This document shows, in pieces, positions 1-12,351 of a stretch of DNA of 64,000 nt. Within the stretch, counting starts at the first letter, position 1. Every line of letters starts with the position of its first letter. Location: assembly GCA_010909165.1 (NCBI GenBank), contig VJWM01000108.1, positions 124,001 through 188,000 of the forward strand. Reading direction: 5' to 3'. Below the pieces are notes generated by a model. That model made no database searches and was not told where the DNA came from. It saw nothing but the letters and a program-made list of their open reading frames with translations. Source of the stretch: Anthoceros angustus. Its lineage: Eukaryota > Streptophyta > Anthocerotopsida > Anthocerotales > Anthocerotaceae. Position numbers and translations under genes: made by a program.

Positions 1-1490
1 ATTTAAATATTATTCATTTTATAATTGATTTATATCATAAAACATGAGGTAGTTAGTTAGCTGATTGGTAACGTAATCAATTAATTAGTTAACACATATG
101 TAATCAACCTTCATACTTGCTCACTCTAAAAGAGGCTAAGCAACTTATGTACAAGCATAAAAACAATTGCTTTGAGAAATTTAGGAGATTAACCGGCAAT
201 AAGAACCCAGTGCTTGGAAATTCGGGTGCTCATTGGAAGTTCAAGTGCTCTTTGGAAATTCGGGTGCTCATTGGAAGTTCAAGTGCTCTTTGTTACGGGA
301 ACCGCTGTCATAAAGAAGCTGTCCTAAATGATTAATGTTGGGACCAACCTCTATTGCAATGCTCACATAAAAATTATGAGAACGTTCATACTTGATCGTT
401 ACGTTATAAAAAAATTAGTTATTTATAAACATACTTATCTCATTTAAACATATGTATAAAAAGATGCAACTTAAACTAAACGAAACGACATGCCTATTCA
501 ACTTAAGACATGACCCTAGACCAAGGGGTACACTTATTAACTAGGTAACTGTTGGTATCATTGCATATTGAATGGCTTAAACCCCAAACCCTAATATGAT
601 TGACACAAACATCTATCTACTTCTTCACATCTTTCCCTGCTCCCCCGATCCTTACAGTTTTTTTTTCTCCTTTGATTCTACATGAATGGCACAAACCCAA
701 GACGTAGCTTGGGTCTTGAGGGGCTTGACCCTAGTAGTGTGAACAGAGCTAACCCAGAAATTGAGAGGCTTGTTTCTGGTAGTGTACAATATGTGGAAAG
801 CTTGAGAAGAACTTCTTGCAATTTTGTTTATCAGGATGAATACTAAGTGTTATTTGGAGCAGAGTGTAACGAATGAGATGTAGGAGAAGGAACCGTGGAA
901 TCTCTAGTGGAGACTAATTCCGGGAAAAGAAGGAAGTCCGCTTTCAATTTCGTCCGTGGATTGGTGCCAATATTGAAGTCTTATCAAAACAGGTACATGA
1001 AGATATTGGAAGACGGAAAGGAGGCAAAGGACAAGAGACACAAAAAAATTTTGCCCCTTGAGAACAAAAAGCTTTATGCTAATATTGACGTAGGCCTTGG
1101 ATACATAGTGCCTTGAAAGGCATTCGAGACAAACATCAAACTCTTAAGATGTGTAGTTTTTTATTGAGGTGAAAAAACGATGAGAAGAGCCCATCCAGGA
1201 GGGAACAACCAAAGGGGACCCGGGGGTCGAGGTGGAGAGGAGCAACTGAGCTCCCTTAAGTAGATCCATTTTAGAAGCTACTAAGAAACAATTTAGTGCA
1301 AAACTATAATGCAAAAAAATAAGCTGCCAAGAAATAAACAGAGTGCTAGAAGTTCTTGCCTTAGGAGCTGCTAAAAGGGCAAAGTGACAAAGTTCTTTAG
1401 CTTCAGCTCTCATCAAAGCTTGATGGTTTCTCGCAGCCCGTGTGATTGAGAAGCATTGTCTTCAAGCAACGTGCTTACTCCTTGTCCCCT
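1..1490. other. Intergenic, AT-rich, no recognisable gene
   Basis: No coding exon is recognisable. A 38-bp direct repeat lies at 216-253 and 254-291. Around 1180-1262 there is one diverged unit of the repeat family that is tandemly arrayed at 53.65-53.99 kb (shared words such as gcccatccag and gagggtc). A stretch at 355-405 resembles 20,400-20,455. A 73-codon ORF at 895-1116 matches nothing I know. Confidence 0.5.
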
Positions 1491-1501
1491 TCTTTACTTG
1501 G

Positions 1502-1622
1502 CTTACTTTCTCGAGGGGTAATCTCGCACCGAAGAGCCTTCGTTTAGGTGTATAGCTCTTTACTTTACTTACTTTCTCGGGGGGTAATCTCACACTGAAG
1601 AGCCTTCATTTAGGTGCATAGC
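1502..1622. repeat. 66-bp direct repeat, two copies
   Basis: Copies at about 1502-1556 and 1568-1622 share cttactttctcg, ggggtaatctc and gaagagccttc. Next to the Harbinger relic; it may belong to that element's 3' end, but no terminal inverted repeat was identified. Confidence 0.6.
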
Positions 1623-1654
1623 CTTTATAAAGTCTTCAATCCATGAGTTCAGCG

Positions 1655-1915
1655 TTATTAAGCTTGATATTGTGAAGAATGCACCATGCATATGAGGTTT
1701 GCATAAGGTACTTTGGCTTTGCCTTCCATGGCTTTCTTTCTATAATTCCCTGGACACATTTCAGCTACCTAAAGGCTGCTTCGATCACTATACGCGTGGA
1801 CGATTGCTTGAAGTTGTACAAACCTCCCTTTGCACTCAACCTCCAACTAGGCAATGCGGTTAACAACTAAGGCATGTATATATCAGGGTACCCTGCGAAC
1901 AAGGTCTCATGTGGC
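1655..1915 (-). pseudogene. PIF/Harbinger transposase relic (HARBI1-like)
   Basis: Read on the minus strand, one frame gives GYPDI, then a stop, then HSSTR-like 'QSSTRIVIEAAFR', a stop, and LK. A nearby frame ends with 'WCILHN'. These match the conserved C-terminal part of plant PIF/Harbinger DDE transposases (the GYP motif, the H/QSSTR-VIE-AFG-LK block and the final C-I-LHN). The stops and frame changes show that it is dead. The N-terminal half, the DDE aspartates further upstream and the MYB-like partner protein were not found in the window. Confidence 0.7.
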
Positions 1916-2910
1916 TTAATGTCAAGATCCTCTTTCCATAGACGAGCTCGAGATGCAAGATTTTTTTCACTTTTTAAAACGACAAAGGCTTGTTTTAAGG
2001 ATTTTTTATGAAACACGGGCCAAAAAAACGATTTCTTGGAAAAGAAAAGTTAAAAAAAGCATTAAAAATTCAATGGCGTCTTTTTAATGACTCAAAGCAT
2101 GAAGCAAAAATATCATCTTTTAAAGGGAAAAAGAAGAAGAAGAAATCATGGAAAAAATGGTGGTCCATACCACCGCTGAATTTACCTGAATGTTTTTCAG
2201 CCGTAAAATCTGGCGAAACATGATTGAAAACCAAGTTGGAGGAGGCATAGAAAAACTAAATAAGTTATTTGGGACCGAATTCACAAATGAGCACATATAA
2301 GAAATACTATGTTAATATACAGCTGCAACAAAAAACTCCTTGTTTGCAGCTGCAACAAAAAAACTCTCGTACTCCCCCTACCCTGGAGGCAGAACATGAA
2401 CAGCTCCGGCCAATACAACATCCCATCAGCATGGCCAAAGGAGCGCATATCCTGCTGGTCGTTTGAGGTCCATGAAGGGCCTGATTGCTGGTCGGTTGTT
2501 CTGTTTGATCAGTTTGTTTCTGTGGAGGCTTTAGGAGTCCTGTGGTTGGTGGAAGGCGTCCATCAGGTATGCCCCTTCGTTCTGGACTGGTGATCTCGAC
2601 CGCAAACAACACTGAGATAAAATAGTGACGTCCCAAATAAGCGTCAAGGCTTCCAAAACAAAATTTGAAATATCCATCGGAGAAAAGCTGATCTTCCCGT
2701 CAATGGTCAGTCACACAGACCTTGCCAAGCAATTGCCGCTGTGGCATGGATGACCCTTCACATCTCTAACTTACTCGCGAAACCACTACACCGTCCACGG
2801 TCTCTTCCGATGCGAACGACAGCAAACGGACGTCTACAGCGGTGACTTGACTCGTTGCGCCAACCAGTGCCTGGCGCTATGATAGGCAATCATAAAAGAA
2901 TGTTAAGGCT
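1916..2910. other. Intergenic with dispersed-repeat copy and eIF3h 3'-end duplicate
   Basis: AT-rich, with an A/AAG-rich tract near 2130-2160. At 2390-2470 there is an inverted copy of the repeat that is also at about 18,160-18,220 and 27,830-27,890 (shared tggccat.ctgatg and gcctccaggg blocks). At 2529-2563 a segment repeats the last coding exon of the neighbouring eIF3h gene, including the codons for [10 protein letters not shown] followed by a stop. Confidence 0.55.
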
Positions 2911-5006
2911 TCAAATCCTAGGATCCTGTGGTTGGTGGAAGGCGTCCATGAGGTACAGCTTTGCAAAGCTCTGCCCAGCAAACCTGGGAAGACGAGATCA
3001 CATATGAGATGAGATTCGACATGAGAAAGGTCAGGATTGGAAACAAAGACATGAATGAGCATGTGTGTACCCATTGATCTGACTGCAGTAGTTGTTGATC
3101 TGATTTGTTATCAGATAACTGTCCAACCGAGAAGGTTCCGGGATGGTCTTGAAGATAGCGTTGTTGGGATCCTCCTCAGGAAGCGGATCCTCGTTTGAAG
3201 ACTTTCGGGCCATGTTCTCTTGTCTGAACACAGGCCAAGATGAAGTCACATCATAAAGCGATAGTAACATTTTCCAGATGTGGAAATCATAATAAACTCA
3301 AACCTTCTCTTTTGAAGCCAGGCTTGTTGCTGCGCCTGCTGCCTTGACAAGTTCCTGTAATAATACTGGAACTGTTTCCACAATACACCGAACGTCATAT
3401 TACAGTCCATTGGCCACACACATCATAATTTCAGGAAGAGTAGAACGATCGAACATGAAGAACCACTTTCGTTTCACAAACTCTTACCTTTTGCTGCTCC
3501 ATTGCAAGATCATCCATGCACTCAATAAGAAACTCCAGGTTCTTCTCCACAAATGGGTTTGTTGACAGAACGAGCCTGTCAAAATCACACTGTAAACCAA
3601 AATATCAGTCCAGTGATGACCCACACATACTACTAATAAATAGATTGTACGAGTAACAAATGGATTCACAATCCATACAATGCCAGAAACGAGTAGGCAA
3701 CTGGAAAGCTACCTGTGTGGCTGCAGCATTCGTCTCAAGTTCAGTCATGAGAGCACTAACTAAAACTGAGTTTGAAATTTTCACCTGCAATGAGCAATTG
3801 CTACCGTTTATAAACGACTGACCACTACATACCAATGACAGATCCATATTTCACAGCCAAAGACACCAACAATCTCCAAGGACGAGAAATTTCTTGAAGA
3901 TAGAATACTCACAGGGATCTCCTCAAAAATATCTGTCCATGTCATGTTCTTCTCCCTCAACCTGATCAGCCCAAAAGCCCGTATTCATCAAAATCCCATA
4001 TCCACATCTCATTTGCAACAGAGTCAGCAACAGTCTCGAGCACAAGAGGAAATAGACAGGGGCTCATCATAGGTAGAGACTTACTTTTCTCCCGTGAAAT
4101 TCTGAGCACGGTACAGGTCCATGAAGGCGTCTGTCAGCTTTAGCGCCTTCAGGGCAAGCACTCCTTGTCCAGAGCGAAGAGGATCGTAAATGATACAGAC
4201 ACAACGCTTGATGTTCTCCTGAGAACCGTATTCCATCTTCATCAGCACTTTGCCCTAAAAAGCAAACTCACACAAGTGTTTGACGGCTTCACAAAGAAAA
4301 TCCCACCTGATAGTTCAAAAAGGTCTCTATCAACTCCACAGTCTGAAAGGAGCCCATGTAAGTTGACTGATACCTGCAGGAAGACAGGGCATTTACTCCA
4401 CCCACCGAGCAGAGCTTTAACAACATGTCAAAGTCTCTGCACCACAACTGATCCCTAAAAGGTTGCACATACCATCCAACAGTGTTGTTGTCAACATTCA
4501 CCTCACGGAGGCATCGCATCATTTCCAGCTGGTAATTAGCACCATCAGCCTCAACCTCCTCGTCCTCCTCCCCACCTCTGCTCTGCTAATATCAATGATG
4601 AAACATTAGCCAACTGTGCGAGCCAATGGAAAAACGAAAACAGGTACAGCTTGAAGGCTTATGGAACCAAGGAAACCAGGATACAGACCGGGAAGGGGAA
4701 ACAATTCGTGACCTCCAGGACCTTGCCGATGTCCAGTCCCAGAAGCTGACCCGTGACAAGAGCTGGAGCGCATTCCTTGCAATGCTTGATAATTTTCAAA
4801 GCAACCTAAGAGATCACCACAGATAAGCTCCTGAGCAGCAAAGGCCCCCAACATCACCCATTCCCGCGGTCCACCAACAATGGACCGAACACACAGGGTT
4901 CTACGTAGCGTACCAGGCCATCAATCTGCACAATCTTCAGGGGAACCGCAACCTCCTCTGAAGCCGCAGCCTGCGCAAATGAACGGGGGGCAGGAGCGTC
5001 CGCCAT
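2911..5006 (-). CDS. EIF3H: Translation initiation factor eIF3 subunit h
   Basis: This is an MPN-domain subunit of eIF3, which in plants helps re-initiation after upstream ORFs. The minus strand gives about eleven exons with GT-AG borders. Exon 1 starts [10 protein letters not shown] and ends [11 protein letters not shown]. Later exons read LKIIKHCKE...VTGQLLGL...EVTNCFPFP, then [36 protein letters not shown]...[107 protein letters not shown] and finally [15 protein letters not shown] ending at the TGA at 2911. The order and length match plant eIF3h (about 335-340 aa). As in other eIF3h, the MPN domain has no JAMM metal-binding set, so a scaffold role is expected. Start chosen at the first ATG before the conserved IVQIDGL block. 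Confidence 0.93.
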
Positions 5007-5794
5007 GGTCAGACGCCAAAGTCGCTCACGCCTGGCTAAACGTTCCGACCTAGAGCTGACCCGAACTGAACAGAACTGAGGCTTCTACTGGCTACTCTAA
5101 AAACCTATATATGTCGCGGTTGTGCCGCATTCCATGTGCACCAAAGCGGTACGTTATTTAATTAATCATGTAATGTATAAAAAGAATATTCAGTACCTAC
5201 CTAAATTATATTTTTACCAAATGTGGAATGGATGTGTATACTTACTCATCAAAAAGCATTAAAATTATACTTTGCGTCTTTTTTTTACCCACCAACTTGA
5301 ATCTTGGCATAGGGAGATATACTACGCACCACCATGTTGTGCAACTGATTCACATACGTGAAGCTTGCTTAAACCTAGAACCTCATCATCGTCATTTGAC
5401 ATCTTTCTCCATTAAAATTCTAGCCCAACATAGCCCAATGGCCTCTGATAGCCAGATAGTAGCTTATGAATACATATTTGCAAGATGACCACACAGGTCT
5501 GCAGAAGCAACATGATCAACAATTTAGTTTGTGGCTCCATCGGTCCTGAAGGTATGAGCATCTCCATCTTCAGCACCAATATGTTCAGACAATTGAGAAC
5601 TGGCTGACTTGCCAAGATGTTAGGCACAAAACTCTACAAGCAAAAAAGAGTTGAGATTGGTCCTCGGATACAATGGAATACATGCAAAAATAATGAAGAC
5701 CGTACTCGGATCTTAAACAGGTGACTTGGGGTAATTCCTATCTAGTTCAGTTCGATGGCATGTCTATGGGATCATGGTTCGTCATTTACAGTTC
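5007..5794. promoter_or_regulatory. eIF3h upstream region
   Basis: On the minus strand a TATA-like tatata sits near 5110, about 100 bp before the start codon. Further upstream the sequence becomes AT-rich with no recognisable gene. Confidence 0.3.
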
Positions 5795-5994
5795 GTTTAC
5801 CAATTCAATTCAATCTCGAAACTTAATTGTCCAAGTTGGAGCTGAACTATTTAGTTGGCACACGGTTCGTGTAACTGAACTATAAAATTGAACCGTTTAC
5901 CAATTCAATTCAATCTCGAAACTTAATTGTCTAAGTTGGAGCTGAACTATTAAGTTGGCAGACGGTTCGTGTAACTGAACTATAAAATTGAACG
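5795..5994. repeat. Tandem repeat, 100 bp x 2
   Basis: 5795-5894 and 5895-5994 are near identical (gtttaccaattcaattcaat... to ...actataaaattgaac), with a period of exactly 100 bp. Confidence 0.85.
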
Positions 5995-7939
5995 GGTGTC
6001 AGTTTGGGTGAAGTGCCAGTCCATAAGGGTCTTTAGATTGTTGAGAAGCTTGATCGTTCCTCCCCTCCATAATATTAACTATTTACTCACTTTGGTTTTC
6101 ATCCAAATGTCTAGATGGCCGATTGTTAGAGTTCTTCATTGTTGTAGTTGTAGCTCTATAAGGAAGGTAGGTTTGTATTACATCAAGCCGTGATTACTTT
6201 ATTGATGAGTGAACTTCAGGTTAATTGTTCCAACTACAAATCCTTATATATAAGTAGATAAAATGGATATGATTAAAGGATTAAAGCCTCTTTATTCACA
6301 TTTAATTACATTTACCGCCTTGGTGCTACAGACTTGATCAGATGGCTTTCACTAGATTGGGGACTAAAGAGTCTTCAGATGTAGTGGCCAAATTATTTGG
6401 TGCAGCTAAGTCGTGCTCACTATCAAAGGTTAAGTAAGGCGTTTTGTGAGCTCGCTTATTTTTTATACAATTCTCCATGTGAAGAGAAAATATTTGAATT
6501 TCCTAGGGGAAGGACATTATGATCCTCCAACCTTATCTGATTCTGGATCTTTGGGAGATGAGCACATGATGATGAGGACACAATTATATTTGCAATTTAA
6601 GATTCTCCCATGCATGGATACCTGCATTCATTTTATACAGTAGTCATGTACCCTAACAAAAATGCACACTCTTTTCCTCTAGCTCTGCGGGCTTGTTAAG
6701 TTTTCATCTAGTCCCGCTTCCACAATGATGAAGTGCGCCTGCCTGCCAACTACCAGATTGCTCGATTGTACTCATCTCATTTGCTTTTCATCCCCTGTTC
6801 AGTTCTGGTGAAGCATCTACTCTTCAATATATAACTCTAAAGAGAAGATGTAAGGGGATTTTATTCTTTCGTCCGCATCAGAGTTAGCAAATATCAGAAT
6901 CTTGTATTAGATGCTCAAGTTCGTACCATCTTTATCCTTTCTAGTGTAAGCTCATTTTTCCTTCTTGTTCATTCATGAAATATCCCGAATATTCATGTTA
7001 TAATGACTGCATCTCGACTTGCAATCAACTCCCACCTGTCTTTCTCTCATACTGCTGAACAACACATGAAATCAATCTAGTGTAGATGGTTCAGCAAGAA
7101 ATCCAACTAGTATAGACAAACCAAAAGATGGAAATCCATGAAAACCAAAACTATACCTTGCAGCCTCCTGCAAGATTGAATCTAACTTCTGTTTGCTCTA
7201 CCCCACTGATTTGTTTATGCCCTCAATAACATAACATTAGTAGGATCTGCCCACAACTAATTGGACAAAGTGAAGCAAAAAGACAAAGTAAAGAAGGGAA
7301 AGCAAGGAGATTGAAGGGGGCAACATGGGAAGCAAGGAGAGAAAAGGGGTATGTTGTCCTAGTCGATTGAACATGGATCAAGGTTTGCAAAAAGAGTAAT
7401 TCTCTTCAATCTTTGTAGATATGAAAGCTAAGGGATTTAAAGTGACCTTCAGCCCATAACAGGGACGATCATCAATGAATTCTTTCCAGGTAACGAGGGA
7501 ATGATGCTACCTATGCACACCATCTTCTACATGTTCAACTCTATCCTCGAGGGAATAAACGTTATTATCTATATACTCCCTTATTTTTACTTCATGGTGC
7601 AAACGAAACCATTGAAGGAGTAATAAAATCTAACACCCAACAGGGTGCCAACAATCAAGTCGGCAGTCGGGATGAAAATCGATGCAGGGAGGATTGTCGC
7701 AGTTGTTGCAGCCTGACGTGATGTATCAATGGATACCACCTAATTTTCAACTGGTGTTACCTCATCCTCATCCTCATCCTCATCCTCAGTTGGTGCACTG
7801 CGACGTATCCTTGAGATGACCTTTTTCGTTTTCCATAATCTTTTTCACTTTCAACTCACTTGCTACTTTTTTCAACAATGTCCTCCCTCTTAGTTTTATA
7901 GGCTCTTGGTGTAAGAATGATATTCACTCCATTTTGAAA
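5995..7939. other. AT-rich spacer without genes
   Basis: No exon, RNA gene or repeat array is recognisable, apart from a short (tcctca)n run near 7760-7785. Confidence 0.5.
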
Positions 7940-8450
7940 GCCAATGACCAATACCTCCTCTCTAATTACAGGTTTATCACTATGGAGTCTAGACATGCTA
8001 AGATCTATAGCTCTTGTTCAGAGATTGTAACTACTTCCTTCATTGAGGAGGTGCGTGCCCGGGATCAAGCTGGTCTCCGTCCTAGCTGGAATTGTCCTGT
8101 TTGGACAATATTGTCCCGTTTAGACAATATTTTTGCTCATCGGGCTATTTTTGATTAGGCTTGGCACCTCAAGAAGCATATCTTTTGTTCATTTATGAAT
8201 TTTAAGAAAGCTTTTGACTCTGTGCCTTGGGACAAATCTTTTGATAGATTAAGATATTTGAGGATGCCTCCGCATCTCTAGCATACTACTTCTCTTCTAT
8301 ATAGTCGAATTCATGGTCAAATACAGAGTCATATGGCTTGTCTACATATCAAATTCCCATCTAGTTTGGCGTTCGTGAGGGTGACCCATTGTTTCCTAAT
8401 CTTTTTGGACTGTATATTGACGAGCTTGAAGAGTGGCTTTTAGAAATAGG
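7940..8450 (+). pseudogene. LINE (non-LTR) reverse transcriptase relic
   Basis: In order along the plus strand, with frame breaks, one finds NYRFIT, RARDQAGLRP, FMNFKKAFDSVPWDK, RLRYL and GVREGDPLFPNLFGLYIDEL (about 8366-8425). These correspond to RT block 2 and the QAGFR block, block A (F.D.KKAFD.V) and block B (GV.QG.PLSP.LF). The FADD block C is missing downstream. The first Asp of the FVDF motif is replaced by Asn (FMNF). Several in-frame stops show that it is inactive. The family resembles LINEs common in seed-free plants; the second relic at 54.6-55.1 kb carries the complementary part (block C onward). Confidence 0.8.
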
Positions 8451-9124
8451 CTTTTGCAGCCAACCTTGTATACATCATCGCATGGAGGTACTTCAAGCAA
8501 CAAACATATTGAGGCCAAGGAGCTTGCTTGCCAAGGTGTAACGCAATTGTTTAAAGATAGATTCCTTCAATGAACTAAATTACTATTTATTGAAAGGAGG
8601 GCAAAGATATAGGCGTTGCATTTATGGGCAACCTCATTTTTGAGCCATTGTTACTTCAAAGTAGCTATGTTTTGATAGGGTGTGAACATTATGTTGAACA
8701 AATTTCTGTTTCATTTGATTGAAGCCAAGTTGGGGAAAAATAAATATTTTTTTCGTCCAAAATCAAAAAAACAAAGTTAAAAAAAAAGACGGGGCTTCAA
8801 GTTTCAGGCCCTCTACTCCGACTTGTACTCGGACGGAGGCGGTGCCTCGAGTCCAAAGCAACCTAAGGCCGCAACTGACCGTATTCAGCAGCGGGAAATC
8901 CCAAACTCGGAAGAGTTTGAGGTCCCTGGTAGTTTTCTATACAACTTGTTACCGACCGTTTCTGACCGTGGAAATGGGAAAAATTCTTTACAAGCAGCGT
9001 CGAAGATCTGGATACACGGCACAGGTACACTAAAACTACCTAGGTACACCTACTCGTTTGTCATCTTGGCTAACATCCATGGAGGGTGAACGAAAAATAT
9101 CGAGACTGGAACCGGGATTCGTAA
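8451..9124. other. Spacer downstream of the methylesterase-like gene
   Basis: No gene is recognised. Overlapping ORFs at 8719-9089 (104 and 88 codons) share no motif I know. Confidence 0.4.
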
Positions 9125-11170
9125 CTACCTCAACAGAGCAATCTCAATCAAAAATTTATTGAGTGACTGAGGTTTAGAGAAGAATGGGGAATGATCACTG
9201 CCTTTTACCCTGAACACCTTCTCAGGAGGATTTAATCTGAGGATGCTTTCATGAATAGACTGACTGAAAACATTATCATCTGTGGTTTCAACATAAAATC
9301 GTCTCACACTGCCATAGTTTTCCTCGGTTAGGTTGAGCTTTTCCATTGCCGGGGCGAAAGGAACCGGCCTGACGGCCACGGTTGCTAAAGCCACATCCTG
9401 GATCATAGCAACGAGACCCATTAGATGCTTTGGACAAAATGAACTTGCCGACGCCAGGAACAAGTGACCAAGATACAGGCCAACTCACAAAACAGGTTAT
9501 TACGCTGGGAGGACTTTGGGCACACCAAAAGAACGGGGGACCTACCCTGGCTGGACTGAGGTTATAAAAAAGATCCTTTAAAAGCTGCTTGTCGAACTCG
9601 ATGGCGGTTGGAGGCTTTGAATTCCCGTTGCCAAAAGAAAATTTCTGAGCCACCTGAAGCAGGCCATCTGTATCCTGTCCCTGCTAAAAGACGAAGCAAC
9701 TTCGTTAGCATCTGTACAAACTTGTTCCAAGGTAAACCATCTAAAGCCAAAATTGGAGTGAAATTGCTGGAAGAGAGATCTACCAACGAAGAGTGACATG
9801 GGAGAACCCACCTGCTGCGTGAAAACATCGTAGGCCCTTTGTCCGCTAGTTACCATAGTTGCAGCCACAAAAACCGCTTTTGAGATCTTCCCAGGGAAGT
9901 GCTCCATGGCTTGGGAGATGCAAGCACCACCAATATTGTGGGCAACCAGAATTACCTGAATCCAATACCTTCTCATCAATGACAGGATGCAAGTGCGGTT
10001 CCAGGACAGAAGTTCAGAATATAAGATGAAGTAGCAACCTCAGTAGGAACATCGAGGTTCTAGGTGGTGAGAGGAAATCTATACCAGCCATCCAAATCTG
10101 CACTCGAGAAAGTTGGCTACCATACAACGGGCAAATGAAAGCGTTACGACAAAAAAGCGGCTCACCTTCTCCGACTCCGGTAACTGTTTCAGGAAATCGA
10201 ACAGAGGCTGCACATATTCTGAGAGGGTGGTAACAATATTGGGGTCCTTTTGATCAATTCCCGAGCCCACGAGATCAAGGGCAGTAGTAGCAAATCCAGC
10301 TTCTTGCAATAACGCGATAACCTTATACCAGCACCAAGCACCATGCCCTCCTCCATGAACTAGAACGAAGTGCTTCGACGGCAAATCGGCTGGCAGACTC
10401 TCGACCTGATAAAATCACCCGAAGTAAGAAACCTGAGAGAACTTAAACAGGTTTCCTAAAGAGGCAGATATCCGCAAGTAAAACAGGCACATAATTGTCA
10501 CAGAATTATCCCTCACGGCTCAAACCCCGTTCTGCAATCCAGACATCATCCCGGCACACTCCCGAACGGCCATAGCATAGTGGCCTATCCCACAGGAATG
10601 CAAGACCAACTGGCAGCTTGTGCACGGAGGGCTACTACTTCTCGAGACGTCTACAGATGAGACTGCGACAGTTCAATGACGACGGACCTGAGCTAGAACT
10701 CACGGATCAGGCTAGGACAGTCAGCGACTAAATTCGGTTAGCAACAACAGGAGCAACAGCAACAGCAACGACAAACAGCAGCAGCAACAGCGTCCCATCC
10801 CTGTTCCACAGACCTTGGAGGCATTGGCCAGCTGGACGGGGTTGAGCAGCTGGTCGGAGTTGTCGCGGGGCCGCGCGCTAAGGCTCCGGGGGAGCTGGCT
10901 GCGCTTGCCGAGGGAGGCAGGGCCGGCCGGGTCGGTGTGCCGCTGCGACATCGCGCGGTCCAGCCGGGCCTGGATTCTCTGGTGCTGCTGCAGCGCCAGG
11001 GCCAGAATGGCCTCGTCCTGCAGCGCCACCGCATCCTTCGCAAATCGCTTGCTCCTGCTGAGCTGCGGAAGGACGGGCAGCGGGAGCTCGCCGCCGCCAT
11101 CCCTAACTTCTTCGAACTCTACCGTCTCGTATTCTTCACCTTTGCTGGGCCGCCAACACAGATTCCCCAT
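9125..11170 (-). CDS. MES11-like methylesterase-family alpha/beta hydrolase, nucleophile Ser replaced by Asn
   Basis: Five exons: 10814-11170, 10166-10405, 9812-9955, 9546-9680 (right edge possibly 9683) and 9125-9397, giving about 382 aa, as expected for the long MES11-15 subgroup. The N-terminal exon starts MGNLC (a likely N-myristoylation site) and holds the LPRS.S.R.R...LL.P.QL.N block of this subgroup. The hydrolase fold begins KHFVLVHGGGHGAWCWYK (oxyanion-loop HGGG). The nucleophile elbow, normally GHS.GG, reads AHNIGG. Further blocks are GACISQAMEHFPGKISKAVF, PPTAIEFDK and SVRRFYVET; GSDHSPFFSKP near the C-terminus holds the catalytic His. I chose MGNLC over an in-frame ATG 12 codons upstream because of the myristoylation signal. 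Esterase activity is doubtful; a binding or non-canonical role is possible. Confidence 0.88.
10741..10790. repeat. CAA/CAG-rich microsatellite in intron 1
   Basis: Imperfect (caacag)/(cag) repeats inside the first intron of the MES11-like gene. Confidence 0.7.
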
Positions 11171-11898
11171 CGCTCCTGCCCTGCCCTCTCGCGCTGCCGG
11201 AGCCAAGTGACCGCAAGGAAGGGTATCACAGGGTTTAGGGTTCTAGAGGTCATTCATTCCAGTAGACGTTGTTGTGCGGTGCTCTCCGAACCATGCGAGA
11301 TAGTCACTATCACACGGCTCACCAACCCGAACTACCCTTATGAAACCCACCTAAGACCAATTGCCGCGCTCTGAGTTCTCTGGCGCAAGGTAATCTGTTT
11401 TCGACGCGCCGCCGATTCACACCAGCAGCCTTTCATATCGTTCAGTTGAATCACATCCTTCGGCCTGCGGTCTGAATTTGCAGCATAAAGCCTGCCGCCC
11501 GCGGCGGCCTCTTCACAGGGCCCTGCCGGAGCATAGAACTCCTATACAACTTTCTTCATGGATCTCCCTGATTATCTACTGGGTTGCAGTCTTCATATAG
11601 CGGTTTGACGGCGCTTTGTCGGACTCTGTGTCTTGGCTTACATGGCACATAAACTATGGCAGGGCCTTGCTAGATGAGAAGCAAGCTTGCGTCAAATAGT
11701 TATTGCATAATCTTCGCTAGCTGTGTTTTGGAAAAGCGCTCACCAGCCATAGCGAACATCTTCGTTCGGATGTCGCCCGCCGCCCGCCGGCCCAGTCTTA
11801 GAATGGTTGACCAGTCGCTCAGACATGCTTGCTTAGGGTTCGTGATGTGATAGTAGTTGGCCTGAATGTGTGTCCAAATGGCATAGGCCCAATGGACA
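11171..11898. promoter_or_regulatory. Divergent intergenic region, MES11-like / SYF1 (left part)
   Basis: A telo-box-like ggtttagggttctag at 11,230-11,245 lies just upstream of the MES11-like start. An inverted repeat gtgtgtcca...tggacacac at 11,868-11,901 could form a short hairpin. No gene is seen. Confidence 0.35.
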
Positions 11899-12195
11899 CA
11901 CATTTATAAGAACGTCGTGATTAAGCATCCTGAGCTTAGATCGATACTTAGATGGGGTGCCTGAGCTTAGATCGATACTTAGATGGGGTGCTTGAGCTTA
12001 GATCGATACTTAGATGGGGTGCTTGAGCTTAGATCGATACTTAGATGAGGTGCCTGAGCTTAGATCGATACTTAGATGGGGTCCCTAAAGGGAGTGGATG
12101 CCCTTGGTGCAAGTTGCTTAGGCACACATGGTACAAGTTGTTAAGTACCAAGTGTTCTTAGTGGACTTCAATAAAATTTTTCTTCTTCTTCTGAA
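11899..12195 (+). mobile_element. Short retroposon copy with five-fold internal 31-bp amplification
   Basis: From cacatttataagaacg the sequence matches the retroposon at 28,994-29,190, and it ends in the same ataaaat-(ttc)n tail. Here the 31-bp segment tgagcttagatcgatactta... is present five times (starts 11931, 11962, 11993, 12024, 12055), but only once in the other copy. No clear target-site duplication was found for this copy. Confidence 0.65.
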
Positions 12196-12351
12196 AGTTT
12201 TTCTTTTTAGGGTTTTAGGAAGAAAACCCTGAGGGCTGAGCCAGACGAAGAAAGGCCTCAGAGAAAGGACTAGAGAAAACGCTTAACTTGATGTCGATTG
12301 CACACACAGCTTGGCGGAGAGTAACTCGGTTTGAGGTGCTGCATTGCAGCA

